A stretch of DNA of 64,000 bases, taken from NCBI GenBank assembly GCA_964016885.1, contig OZ024743.1:173054782-173118781 (forward strand), given 5' to 3'. Position numbers and translations under genes: made by a program. Shown here one piece after another: positions 55,399 to 64,000 of this stretch; position 1 is the first letter of the stretch; every line of letters starts with the position of its first letter. This DNA is from Eledone cirrhosa (Eukaryota; Mollusca; Cephalopoda; Octopoda; Eledonidae). Under the pieces are notes generated by a model. It saw only the letters and a program-made list of their open reading frames with translations, was not told where the DNA came from and searched no databases.

Positions 55399-55567
55399 AA
55401 TTGTTTATACTTTTGGCACAAGGCCAGCAATTATCCCAGTACATTACTGGTACTTAATTTTATCGACCCCGTAAGGATGAAAGGCAAAGTTAACCTCGGC
55501 GGAATTTGAACTCAGATCGTAAAGGGACGTAACTATGCTGGAAAGCATGTCCGACCCTCTACTGCTA
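55399..55567 (-). mobile_element. SINE (copy 5), first of a tandem pair
   Basis: Reverse orientation: 'ttttggcacaaggccagcaa', 'gaccccgtaaggatgaaagg' and 'gaactcagatcgtaaaggga', ending 'gaccctctactgctaaaaat'. It lacks the extreme 5' end ('gccaatccaccc'). Confidence 0.85.
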
Positions 55568-55777
55568 AAAATAATTGTTTCTACTTTAGGCACAAGGCCA
55601 GCAATTACCCAGTGCATTACTGGTACTTTATTTTATCGACCCCGTAAGGATGAAAGGCAAAGTCAACCTCGGCGGGATTTGAACTCAGATCGTAAAGGGA
55701 CGTAACTATGCTGGAAAGCATGGCGTCCGACCCTCTACCGATACTGCCAATCCACCCTCTACTGCTAAAAATAATGT
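55568..55777 (-). mobile_element. SINE (copy 6), second of a tandem pair
   Basis: Complete in reverse orientation from 'tttaggcacaaggccagcaa' to 'ccgatactgccaatccaccc'. It is followed by the same 'tctactgctaaaaataat' as the first copy, so one SINE inserted next to the other, or the pair arose by duplication. Confidence 0.88.
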
Positions 55778-56299
55778 TACCAACACCAACACCAGAACCA
55801 CCACCACCACAACAACAAGAGCACCACACAAAACAAGCAAACACACCAAAACAAACAGCCACTCAACCAACAACAACAGAAAAAAAACGGACAGCTCCCC
55901 TGAAGAACACAGTCCCACCCCATCCCACTCCATCCAACACTTCCACAAACACACACACAAAAACACCATCACCACACAACATACCCCTATCGCACACGCC
56001 TGATGACGATTATTCATCAACAGACGAAGCTACTTCTCCATCCCCAAGCGAGGATGAAAGAGAGCCGCGGAAAAAAAAAGAAACACGTAAAGCCACAAAA
56101 ACACCAATCACCGACACAAACAACAACACAAACAACACCACAATCAACCCCCCCCCCCTACCAGCAAAACAAACACCAACACCACCCTAAACACAAACAC
56201 CCACCATAAAAAGAAAACTCCCAGATGAACAACAAACAAAAACAACACAACAAAAACACAAACCATAGTACGCATACATCAACACCACCAACAAAAACC

Positions 56300-57685
56300 T
56301 GATGGAGACCGAGGGGAACACTTTCGTGAAATCAGGATCAGCACCACACCTGAAATTGATAAGAGTTCCTATGGAAACTTATAACAACCTGAAATATGAA
56401 TTTTCACAGGACGTCGGAAACCCCTGCCAAAAACCCATAAACCGCGTCCTATTAAAATGTTCCCCACCCCACCCAACACCCCCACCAGCACCCAAATGGA
56501 GATTGAAAAACCCGATCTCCAGGAATCGAAAAAGTAAGTGCATCTTTTCGTCCTTTTTCGCCCTGGAAACAGGGCCAACTTTTAAACGACATTAGGTCAC
56601 ACGGTATGGATGTGATAGCCATCACCGAGTGCAGGATCCACAACAGGCAGCAACTAACCCCCATCTTCAATGACTTTGAGATCTACGCATCTCTCTGTCA
56701 GCCGGGGTGGAGGGGGAGTGACTGTCATGTACAGCAAGTACACTTGGACCCGGAGGGTAGACTGGTAGTCCTAGACGTGAACAGTGTTGGAGGTGGAGCC
56801 TTCAGACTGGTGGCCGTTTATGCCCCGACTGGGAAATCACAGCCAGACTTCTTTAAGCGTCTAGAGTCTTTTCTGGGAACGTCTCGCTCCTTGCTTTTAG
56901 TGGGGGACTGGAATGGTACCCTAGACGCACGATGGGACTATGTAGGAGCATGTCCCAGTAGAGGGGGGTGCAACAGCCTCAAACATTTAATCGGTCAATT
57001 CCAACTGGCCGATAGGTATCGACTAGATTTACCGACTGCACCACAGTGGCCATGGACAAACCGCAGCGGGACATCTAGATGGTATTTAGAGATGTTCTTT
57101 ATGAGAGAGAGAGACAAGATGTTAAGCTGTCCAGAAATGTACAAAGTTGCCTATTCAGACCACAAACTAGTCATCTGCATAGTCAATCATGATAGAATAT
57201 ATAGACAAGGATCCGGATACTGGAAGCTGAACATGTCGTTACCGACACGTAAAGCCTACAGTGAATGGATAAGTAGATTAGTTAAGCAACAGTTGACGTG
57301 AGCCATCGTCAACAATAGATGGTGGTACTCTTTCAAGAGAACAATTAGAGTAAAATCGATAGAGTCGATAGCTTTTAGTAGAGAACTAGCCTCGAAGTAA
57401 ATCACGTGCTCTAGGAAACGAAGGAGCAAAAGCTGTTAGCTGGGCCCGAGTGGCAGAGGCGAAAAGTAGCAACAAGTCCATGATTCGGTCTTTGAAAGAG
57501 CAAAACGGATGCGTGCTACTTGACTCCAAGCGGATGTGCGCGGCCTTTCAGCAGCACTTTGCGCAACTGCTCGAGCAGAGCGGCGGTGCGCTGAACGGGA
57601 CAATGGACTTCGGTTCATACCTCGAGAGCCTGCTGCGTCTCTCGAGCATGGACGCCGAGTTCTGCGAAAATACACACAAATAGAC
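56300..57685 (+). pseudogene. LINE ORF2 fragment (APE endonuclease), copy 3
   Basis: The ATG region of ORF2 is deleted: the sequence jumps from the inter-ORF segment (about 56560) straight into 'PWKQGQLLNDIRSHGMDVIA'. APE motifs remaining: 'ITECRIHNRQQLTPIF' (Glu), 'VAVYAPTGKSQP', 'LLVGDWNGTLD' and 'YSDHKLVIC'. Stops and deletions occur at 57300 and 57390. The RT is absent; it ends in a segment equivalent to copy 2 at about 52060. Confidence 0.8.
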
Positions 57686-57758
57686 ACATTATATATATAT
57701 ATACATACACACACATATATATACACACACATACACATATATACACAGATACATATAA

Positions 57759-57796
<38 letters not shown>

Positions 57797-57855
57797 CACA
57801 TACACAAACACACACATATATATACACATGCATACACATACACAGAGACATATAA
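57686..57855. repeat. (TA)n/(CA)n microsatellite
   Basis: TA run at 57762-57790 within ACATAT repeats, marking the end of LINE copy 3. Confidence 0.93.
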
Positions 57856-58092
57856 CCTATGTAGTTAACTATTTGTCTAGTCAATTTCTACGCGCTAAAA
57901 GAAATAATTAGATAAATTTAATATGACTGTATATCACAGAAGATAATCTGTATCAATTGTCTATTATTTCTCCATAGTTACATTTTAAACTTATAGCCTC
58001 GTTTAAATGATTTTTTATGTGGTAGATTTATACTGATTAGGAGAGGAAATACTGTATATATTTTATCTAATAGTTCTTCAGACTTACAATTT
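57856..58092 (+). repeat. Unclassified repeat U (copy 2)
   Basis: Nearly identical to 58553-58789 ('gtagttaactatttgtctag' to 'ttcttcagacttacaatttt'). Confidence 0.8.
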
Positions 58093-58552
58093 TACTGATT
58101 AATGATTATTTGCTTAATTAATTCTTCATTGAGCCACACAGTGAAAGGTTGCCAAACTCATATATGTATTTGTGACTATGTATTTGTGACTATATATACC
58201 CCTTTGAATTTAATATATACTCCCGTAAGGTTGAGTAAAACTTTAGGCAGTATTTGGCTGCGTTTTCTAGCAACCAGCCTACTCGCCAACAAGTACCAAT
58301 CACAAATTTTCTGCCTTGACCGCAGGCCACGTGAGAGTTCTTAGCCATTTTGAATTCATTTCTGGCGGGGATCATGGTAGAAAAAACTTAGTCCAGTCTG
58401 AGGTATCTCCTGGGGAGTTCCAGGCCTCGTGGATATATCCAAGATCGGGTATATTCAAAAAGTGGAACGAAAGCACCGGTGGTCGAGACTAGAGGAATTT
58501 TGGTAAACTTTATGTGCATTTTTTCTTCAAACTTCTATTTTGTACCTAACTC
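58093..58552. other. No gene recognised
   Basis: Mixed-composition DNA, least repeat-like in this part of the window. It contains 'caccggtggtcgagactaga' and a palindromic 'tatatatccaagatc' region, but no frame or structure I can support. Confidence 0.45.
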
Positions 58553-58782
58553 CGTGTAGTTAACTATTTTTCTAGTCAATTTCTACGCGCTAAAAGAAAT
58601 AATTAGATAAATTTCATATGACTGTACATCACGGAAGATAATCTGTATCATTTGTCTATTATTTCTTTATAATTACATTTTAAACTTATAGCCTCGTTTA
58701 AATGATTTTTTATGTGGTTGATTTATACTGATTAGGAAAGGAAATACTGTATATATTTTATCTAATAGTTCGTCAGACTTTC

Positions 58783-58789
<7 letters not shown>
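58553..58789 (+). repeat. Unclassified repeat U (copy 3)
   Basis: Same family as 20912 and 57856, same orientation, again ending in (TA)n. Confidence 0.8.
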
Positions 58790-58861
<72 letters not shown>

Positions 58862-59168
58862 TATATGCATACACGCACATATACGTACACATACACATAC
58901 ATACACACGCACATACACACATATATAAAAACACACACATACATATATATAAAAAAATAAATCTATGCACGCAAAGCACACAAGCTTATCCACATACATA
59001 TACATATATAGATACATAAAGTACATATATATACGCACACTTTCACACATAATATTCTATACATACACATTTTCACACACATGCACGTTCATGCATATAA
59101 AATAACTTCAAATTTAAAACAAAATTTTCATTTATAAAAAAATGTCTTTACCTATGAAAAATGAATAC

Positions 59169-59237
<69 letters not shown>

Positions 59238-59395
59238 CATATACATACATACATATGTATATACATGCATATACACACACATACAAGTACATACATACAC
59301 ACACACATATACATATATATATATACATATACACATACACACACTACACATGCACATATATACACATAGACACATACACATAAAGAAGAGTTGGA
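58790..59395. repeat. (TA)n/(CA)n/(ACAT)n microsatellite block
   Basis: TA run 58788-58840, CA runs 58841-58861 and 59180-59224, with ACATATAC repeats between. Frames are artefacts. Confidence 0.95.
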
Positions 59396-59640
59396 TAGTT
59401 GATACCTCACATCTATAAATAACATTAGTTTAAATACATTTACCCCTAAATGGGCAATTATTAGGAATTTTACAATTACAATTCATACCAATGGACCGAT
59501 TATTATTATTGATTATACCTTTGTTATTATTCCCACCAACAAAAGTATCACTTGTACACTTAGTCTTACCATATTTCATCGTTAATATTAATTCCAGAAA
59601 CTTTATTATTGAATTGGGTGTTTACATTAATATTATTATT
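59396..59640. other. AT-rich spacer
   Basis: Contains ATT/TTA trinucleotide runs. In reverse orientation it may be part of the Asn-rich linker of the YRDD PLE ('NNNNINVNTQFNN'-like codons), but I cannot confirm it. Confidence 0.4.
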
Positions 59641-59643
59641 ATT

Positions 59644-59768
59644 AGTCCCTTTACGGTCTGAGTTCAAATCCCGCCGAGGTTAACTTTGCCTTTCATCCTT
59701 ACGGGGTTGATAAAATAAAGTACCAGTAATGTACTGTGTAATTGATGGCCTTGTGCCAAAAGTAGAAA
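59644..59768 (+). mobile_element. SINE, 3' half (copy 7)
   Basis: 'gagttcaaatcccgccgagg', 'agtaccagtaatgtactgtg' and 'ggccttgtgccaaaagtaga' follow one another; the 5' tRNA-like part is missing. Confidence 0.87.
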
Positions 59769-59799
59769 GAATATTATTATTATTACTATCCTCTCATAT

Positions 59800-60480
59800 C
59801 AGGAAACAGCTTTAAATTTATCTAAAAGAAATAAGCCAACAAGATCAGTCACTGGACATAGTGACATCAAAATTATTTGGACGATCCTTTCTAGACCATA
59901 GACACCCATTAAACTCTATGATAGTTCTTCTAGCCAGCAAAATTGTATCACTTTCAATTTGTGTAATGTCTGTAATGCTAGCAACAAAAAACAAAACTTT
60001 ATCGAGGAGGGAGGGGGAGATAGAGGCATAATAATTATTAGTGTCAAACTGCAAGAATTTGAGATTACTACAATTATTGAGGTTTTTAAACCAATAGTAT
60101 TTCCTCAATTTATTCCCTTATTTTTTAATTGCTGGGATTACTCTGTCAATTATCTTTTTACTTATTCTACCTATATCTGAAGTGGAAGGACAAATAAGTC
60201 TTATAGTAGGGTTATTTTGGAAATCTATTTCATGATCCTATAGATTAAATCTAGGTGTTCTAAGTGTAAACGGTTCAGTATATTTCTCTAAGTCAAAATG
60301 TTTAGCAATAAGTTTCCCTGTCTATTAATATCATCAAGGTTAGTAATATTAGTTTTCTGATCATTTTTAAAGAGGTTGTAATAAATAAATTGGTTGTACT
60401 GTTCATAATCTAAGTTATAGATATTCCCTATTTTATTGGCATGCACTTGGATCTTCATGCTTTTTAAAAAAAATTATAGT
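59800..60480 (-). pseudogene. PLE RT fragment, tandem to the next PLE
   Basis: Minus strand: 'DDINRQGNLLLNIL' region, 'NPTIRLICPSTSDIGRISKK' (60200-60140), 'SLLDKVLFFVASITDI' (60020) and 'DRPNNFDVTMSSD' (59885). These are the first half of the RT; compare 'TSNNFDITMGSSDSAQLTDL' at 63000. It stops before the catalytic box. It lies just downstream of, and in the same direction as, the larger PLE that ends at 60.7 kb. Confidence 0.78.
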
Positions 60481-60514
60481 TTTATTTAGCTTTTTTAGGA
60501 ACTTCTTGCAATTA

Positions 60515-60535
60515 CTGGGGGGGGGGGGGGGGTCC

Positions 60536-60579
<44 letters not shown>

Positions 60580-60580
60580 G
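60515..60580. repeat. Poly-G run and (TA)n
   Basis: An uninterrupted run of about 17 G at 60515-60532, then TA 60540-60576. Confidence 0.9.
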
Positions 60581-60706
60581 AAGGTGAGTAATATTGTAGA
60601 ACAATAAAACTATGCATATATCAGAAAAGTTGCACTCAACAGTTTGTAGAACTGGAGTATATATAATAAAGAAGAAATTGAAAGATGGTTAAAAGAGTTC
60701 CATATA

Positions 60707-60775
60707 TTTTATTATACGCATTTCGAATACAAAATCATCCTGGGACAAAAATTGTGATCTCATCAGATAAAACAA
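60707..60775 (-). ncRNA. Hammerhead ribozyme at the 3' end of a PLE
   Basis: Minus-strand reading. Stem I UUUUAU (60772-60767) with AUAAAA (about 60712-60707), six perfect pairs. CUGAUGA is at 60766-60760. Stem II is long, with G-C and A-U at its base and an ACAA/UUGU helix. GAAA is at 60724-60721. Stem III is U-A plus A-U with loop GCGU, giving an AUA triplet directly before the stem I 3' strand. All core bases are canonical. It lies about 0.8 kb beyond the GIY-YIG stop of the PLE on the same strand. Confidence 0.72.
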
Positions 60776-60966
60776 GGTAACATGATACGAGGCATAATAG
60801 CACTTGTTTACAGGAAAGTGACAAGTCAACATATGACAGAAATATAAGTGTTAAAACTATAGTAAAAAATAGATAGGAAAATAGAAGAAAGAAAAGAAGA
60901 GGAGAAAAAGGAAAAAGAAAGAGGAGAAAAGAAAGGGAAAAAAGAAGAAAAGGAAGAGAGAGAGAG

Positions 60967-61027
<61 letters not shown>

Positions 61028-61570
61028 CCTCTGATCAGGAACGCTGTCAAAATGAAAACAGCTGTAAATAACGGTTAAAAAATAAATATGTGCGAATATT
61101 ATAGACGGTATTCAAATGTTAGAGGCCTAAATCTAGAAACTGGGTATATTATTTTATATTGGGTTTAAATACTGAAAATTGGATTAAGAAGTGTAAAAAT
61201 GTATTAATAAAATAAAATAAAATAAAATAAATATTAAAAAAAGGATTTTTATAAAATAAAATAAAAATAAAAATAGATATGTCAAAATTAATAATTTCTA
61301 GTAAAAATCTATATATGTGGGGTATACTATTTAATTTTTATTTTATATCAACAAGTAAATAAAGGAAATTGCTAGAAAGATTTATAAATGTAGAAAAACA
61401 TATGACGTCATAATTTGTTTACAAAATCTACGAAGGTTTGAGCGAAAATCTAAGGCTTAAGAAATAAGTATCAAAGGTTTAAATATGATGAGAAAACCAA
61501 ATTAATACATTGTAGAATATAATGAAAGATGCGTAAAGATGACCGTGACTCATGGAATATGTTATAGGAC
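60776..61570. other. 3' flank of the minus-strand PLE
   Basis: Purine-rich on the + strand, with (GATA)n and (GA)n at 60964-61028 and (AAAAT)n near 61205-61275. No frame. Confidence 0.6.
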
Positions 61571-61571
61571 A

Positions 61572-62490
61572 TCAGCTATATACTTTGTGAAAGGTCTTGT
61601 GGGATTTATGATTACAAAGTCCAAATAAATCAGTTCTTCGATTTATTATTGTGTTGAAATTCGAGATAATGGTAAATTTTTCAACTAGACATAAATTACA
61701 AACACTAGATATGGAAGCATTGGAGTATGGAGATGCGTTGTAGATTTTACGCCAAGAAATTTTGTAATTTATGTTTTTGTCTTTTAAGGACCAAATAAGT
61801 TCTGAGAGTGCGGTGCTGGTCCTTTTAAGTGGAGATTTAAATGTAGAAGAATGATTATAGAATCTTGCTTTAAAGGAGGTAGAAGTAGAGCCAATGTAGG
61901 TATAGGTGTTGGTACTAGTTACCACTTTACATTCGTATACTAGGTTTTTATCGAGACAGAAATTACCAAGAGGACAATTAGGGTAGTTGCATTTACGATT
62001 AAGATTATTTACAGAGTTATTTGCAAGTGGCCCAGAATTAATTATATTAGGAACTGGAGTGGTGGAATTAACTAAAGGAGGTGCTAAAGTTTCCAGATTT
62101 ACATTACTATTTGATGCATTCCTCAAAGTTACGTTTGACGTCGTATTTATACTTGTGTTATTTTGCCTAGAGTTTACATTGACGTCGGGTCGTATAGTGT
62201 TATTATTATGACTCTCATGGTTGGATGCATATGAGTAATTATTTAATATTTTAGAATTATGTCTTGAGATAATTTTAGAAATGTTGGAAGTAGTAGAATA
62301 CGAGAATTTAATAGTATGCCTATTGAAAATCTTGCTATATATATGTGAAGGAGGGAAGCTGTTATGTAATGCGCTAAAAAATAATTTAGGGATATTATTA
62401 ATAACGGAAAGATCGAAGGGAGCGTTGTACCAAAGGATATTTTTATATCTAGATCTCCTCCTTTTGTTAGCAGTATGATTATATTACTAG
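61572..62490 (-). pseudogene. PLE C-terminus: linker and GIY-YIG endonuclease
   Basis: Minus strand: 'RDIKISFGTTLPSIFPLLI'-type linker (62440-62370), then an open frame 62126-61572 with the Cys cluster 'CNYPNCPLGNFCLDKNLVYE' and 'YTYIGSTSTSFKARFYNHSS' (GIY-YIG: YTY / YIG with the following Arg). 'LSELIWSLKDKNINYKISW' and 'CNLCLVEKFTIISNFNTIIN' follow. The domain looks complete. Confidence 0.85.
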
Positions 62491-63215
62491 CATTCCTAGA
62501 GTTATTATAAGCACTGCCAAGGTTAAGATCTTTAGTATACCTAATTTTGTCTAGATGTCCAGCCCTAGATAGGGCATTATTATAATAGTTGGCATTAGCT
62601 TCGAAGATATCTTTATTAGAGGATAAATTAGAAATTTTTTTTCTACACTTTTGACTATAGCAGTTTTAACATTATTAGGGTGATTAGTTTTAAAGTTAAC
62701 GTAATTTAAGTTCTCCTTATCCTTATGATATGGGTAATATAGGCCGGTATCTAGATTAAGGGATTTATCAAGGAAATTTGCTAGTTTAACATTATTCGAA
62801 TTCAATTTTTAAGTTAAGATGCTTAAATAGATCAAGTATATTTTTCTTAATTATATTAGAGTTTACATTGTTACAATTACAGACAGTAAAAAGAGCATCA
62901 TCACGATAAATCCCACCGCGAAGCTGGGGAATTTTCCGGTTTAAAGAATTCAAGATGAAAATTCCAACTAAGTCGGTCAGTTGAGCTGAATCCGACGAAC
63001 CCATGGTGATGTCGAAATTGTTGGAAGTATCCACTCTTGCCCAGTATTCATTGTTAAATTCCAAGATGGTTTTCCTAGCGGTGAGAATGATGTTTATTTC
63101 TTCACTAGTGATGTCCGTATATTTTAACGCATATGAGAGAGACTTATTTAGGAGTGAAGGAGAAATAGAAGAGTAATAGCTAGCGATGTCTAACTGAATA
63201 AATTTCAGTTTGTTT
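62490..63215 (-). pseudogene. PLE reverse transcriptase core (YRDD)
   Basis: Minus strand: 'WARVDTSNNFDITMGSSDSA' with 'QLTDLVGIFIL', 'GGIYRDDALFTVCNC' (about 62925, catalytic YRDD), a frame change at about 62795, then 'NLDTGLYYPYHKDKENLNYV' and 'NHPNNVKTAIVKSVEKKFL'. It belongs to the lineage of the 6.5-kb copy. Confidence 0.85.
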
Positions 63216-63972
63216 TTAATTTTTAGGTCGTTGAACCCAGTCTGTTACTTCAGATGAACCCAACCATAAATTTAGTTGAGATTCATACCTAACCTGTGGG
63301 ATAATTCTATCCAAGATGGATTTACTAATCACCCCTAGGTCAGATTTAGAAGGGGCAATTAGTCTTACAGGCAAGTCCCTTCGAAAATTTCTTTTATGAT
63401 CCTTCAGACTAATCCTCGGAGTTCTTGGGAAGAACGGTTCTGTTTTTTTTCTCAATTCCGAGGTTGGTTACTATCTTAAATGATAGAATCCAGATTATCG
63501 TGCGTAGTTTTACGATAATTTTTTAATTCTTTAAGGATAAGGATAGGTTATTATATTTATCCTTACTTATGCCGTATAAATTAGTAGTTTTGTCAGTATG
63601 AACTAAAACGTTTTTAGAAGAATTAAGGTCATTAATTTTATTCTTATGGTTGATAAGGTGTCCCTGGCCTCGATAAGGGTTTCTTTTGAATTTAAGTCCT
63701 CGTATAATTTTAGTTAATTCGTTTTCAAAATGTGCTAAGTTTTTATGAAAGGGAGGGTTTCTTCTGGAGTTAAATAATGAATCGAGGTTATTAGGTTCCT
63801 TTCCATAAAAATGTCCTTTTAAGCGCTGGTCATGGAAATGAACGATCCATCTGAGCCTCCGCACGAAAGAGTCCGTTTTTTCTATCAAAGGTTTTTCCCG
63901 GTATAGGTATGTCCTTAAGTGAAGTTGTGATGCTGTAGTAATCCATGTTTTAATAGAAGTAGAGACCATCAA
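63216..63972 (-). pseudogene. PLE N-terminus and start of RT
   Basis: Minus strand from 63972: 'HLRTYLYREKPLIEKTDSFV', 'RRLRWIVHFHDQ', 'NPPFHKNLAHFENELTKII', 'NVLVHTDKTTNLYGISKDKY' (63523), then in another frame 'RTPRISLKDHKRNFRRDLPV' and 'LIAPSKSDLGVISKSILDRI'. With the two preceding entries and the ribozyme it gives a nearly complete PLE of about 3.3 kb. The 5' end may reach beyond the window. Frameshifts at about 63500 and 63215. Confidence 0.85.
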
Positions 63973-64000
63973 TAGTATCCGATATAAGAGTTAGCGCTCA

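Larger units (their letters stand above)
54526..56220 (+). pseudogene. LINE ORF1, copy 3, with SINE insertions
   Basis: Conserved blocks: 'ITFAQTVINKQDFKDLDISN' (54690), 'RTVSNETRKPAFLSQGEIE' (54858), 'NLPPNINIWWILAGFLEEEQ' (55093), 'LVQMRPERISKIPEKVLV' and knuckle start 'CFRCNSTSHLKA' (55318, fourth ligand not Cys). Two SINEs lie at 55399-55777, after which the Pro/Thr/Lys tail resumes ('LPTPTPEPPPPQQQEHH'). A frameshift at about 54870 and a few substitutions disable it. The tail is nearly identical in DNA to copy 2, more so than the upstream part. Confidence 0.8.
54319..57685 (+). mobile_element. Tx1/L1-like LINE, copy 3 (3' truncated, SINE-interrupted)
   Basis: The 5' UTR (54319-54525) aligns with that of copy 2 ('gctggtaag.ttttttgt', 'ctgaattgtcagctgg', 'ttttcgccc'). 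ORF1 is split by two SINEs. ORF2 lacks the RT. The right end stops at 57685 in a TA/CA microsatellite. Confidence 0.82.

Overview
The window looks like non-coding, repeat-saturated animal DNA. The best guess is a cephalopod mollusc, probably an octopod-type genome. This rests on recognising a tRNA-derived SINE with the 'gagttcaaat..ccgaggttaactttgcctttcatcc..ggggtcgataaaataaagtaccag' type body, the many long (TA)n tracts, abundant Penelope-like elements, RTE-type LINEs and Helitrons. It is inference from repeat type, not a database match. I see no intact host gene. Nearly every open frame is either a piece of a mobile element or an artefact of (TA)n/(GT)n repeats.

Layout. 0-8 kb: Penelope-like element (PLE) fragments on +, palindromic MITEs, and a hammerhead ribozyme on the minus strand near 2.05 kb. 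7.7-14.7 kb: long TA/GT tracts, a twin-primed RTE-type LINE, more palindromic MITEs, a SINE and a second LINE (minus) with a C-terminal zinc finger. 14.8-21.1 kb: hairpin elements, an element bounded by 150-bp direct repeats, a minus-strand PLE 5' half, and two tandemly repeated hammerhead-bearing units (about 126 bp and about 310 bp). 21.2-27.1 kb: interleaved inverted repeats, PLE fragments with a 3' hammerhead, a SINE, palindromes and a mariner-like MITE. 27.6-32.7 kb: a second PLE lineage (YLDD reverse transcriptase plus GIY-YIG) with LTR-like direct repeats and tandemly duplicated 3' flanks. 33-34.6 kb: a minus-strand LINE. 37.0-42.5 kb: a decayed Helitron-like element with a Ulp1-type cysteine protease and a Pif1/Helitron helicase but no visible Rep nuclease. 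It is followed by a complete hammerhead ribozyme and a Helitron-type 3' hairpin plus CTAG, then by two further Helitron-like units in tandem. 43.9-44.6 kb: two more hammerhead repeat families. 44.6-57.7 kb: three consecutive copies of a Tx1/L1-like two-ORF LINE, head to tail, with (TCTA)n tails at the two junctions. 57.7-64 kb: microsatellites, an unclassified 230-bp repeat, a SINE fragment and two minus-strand PLEs, one of them nearly full length with a 3' hammerhead.

The most notable theme is self-cleaving RNA. Hammerhead cores (CUGANGA, stem II, GAAA, and a cleavable NUH triplet with matching stem I) can be drawn by hand in at least seven separate repeats, on both strands, in PLE 3' regions, small tandem 'retrozyme-like' units and beside a Helitron helicase. 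PLEs are known to carry hammerheads and to be plausible suppliers of reverse transcriptase for small ribozyme-bearing repeats; the Helitron association is the unexpected one.
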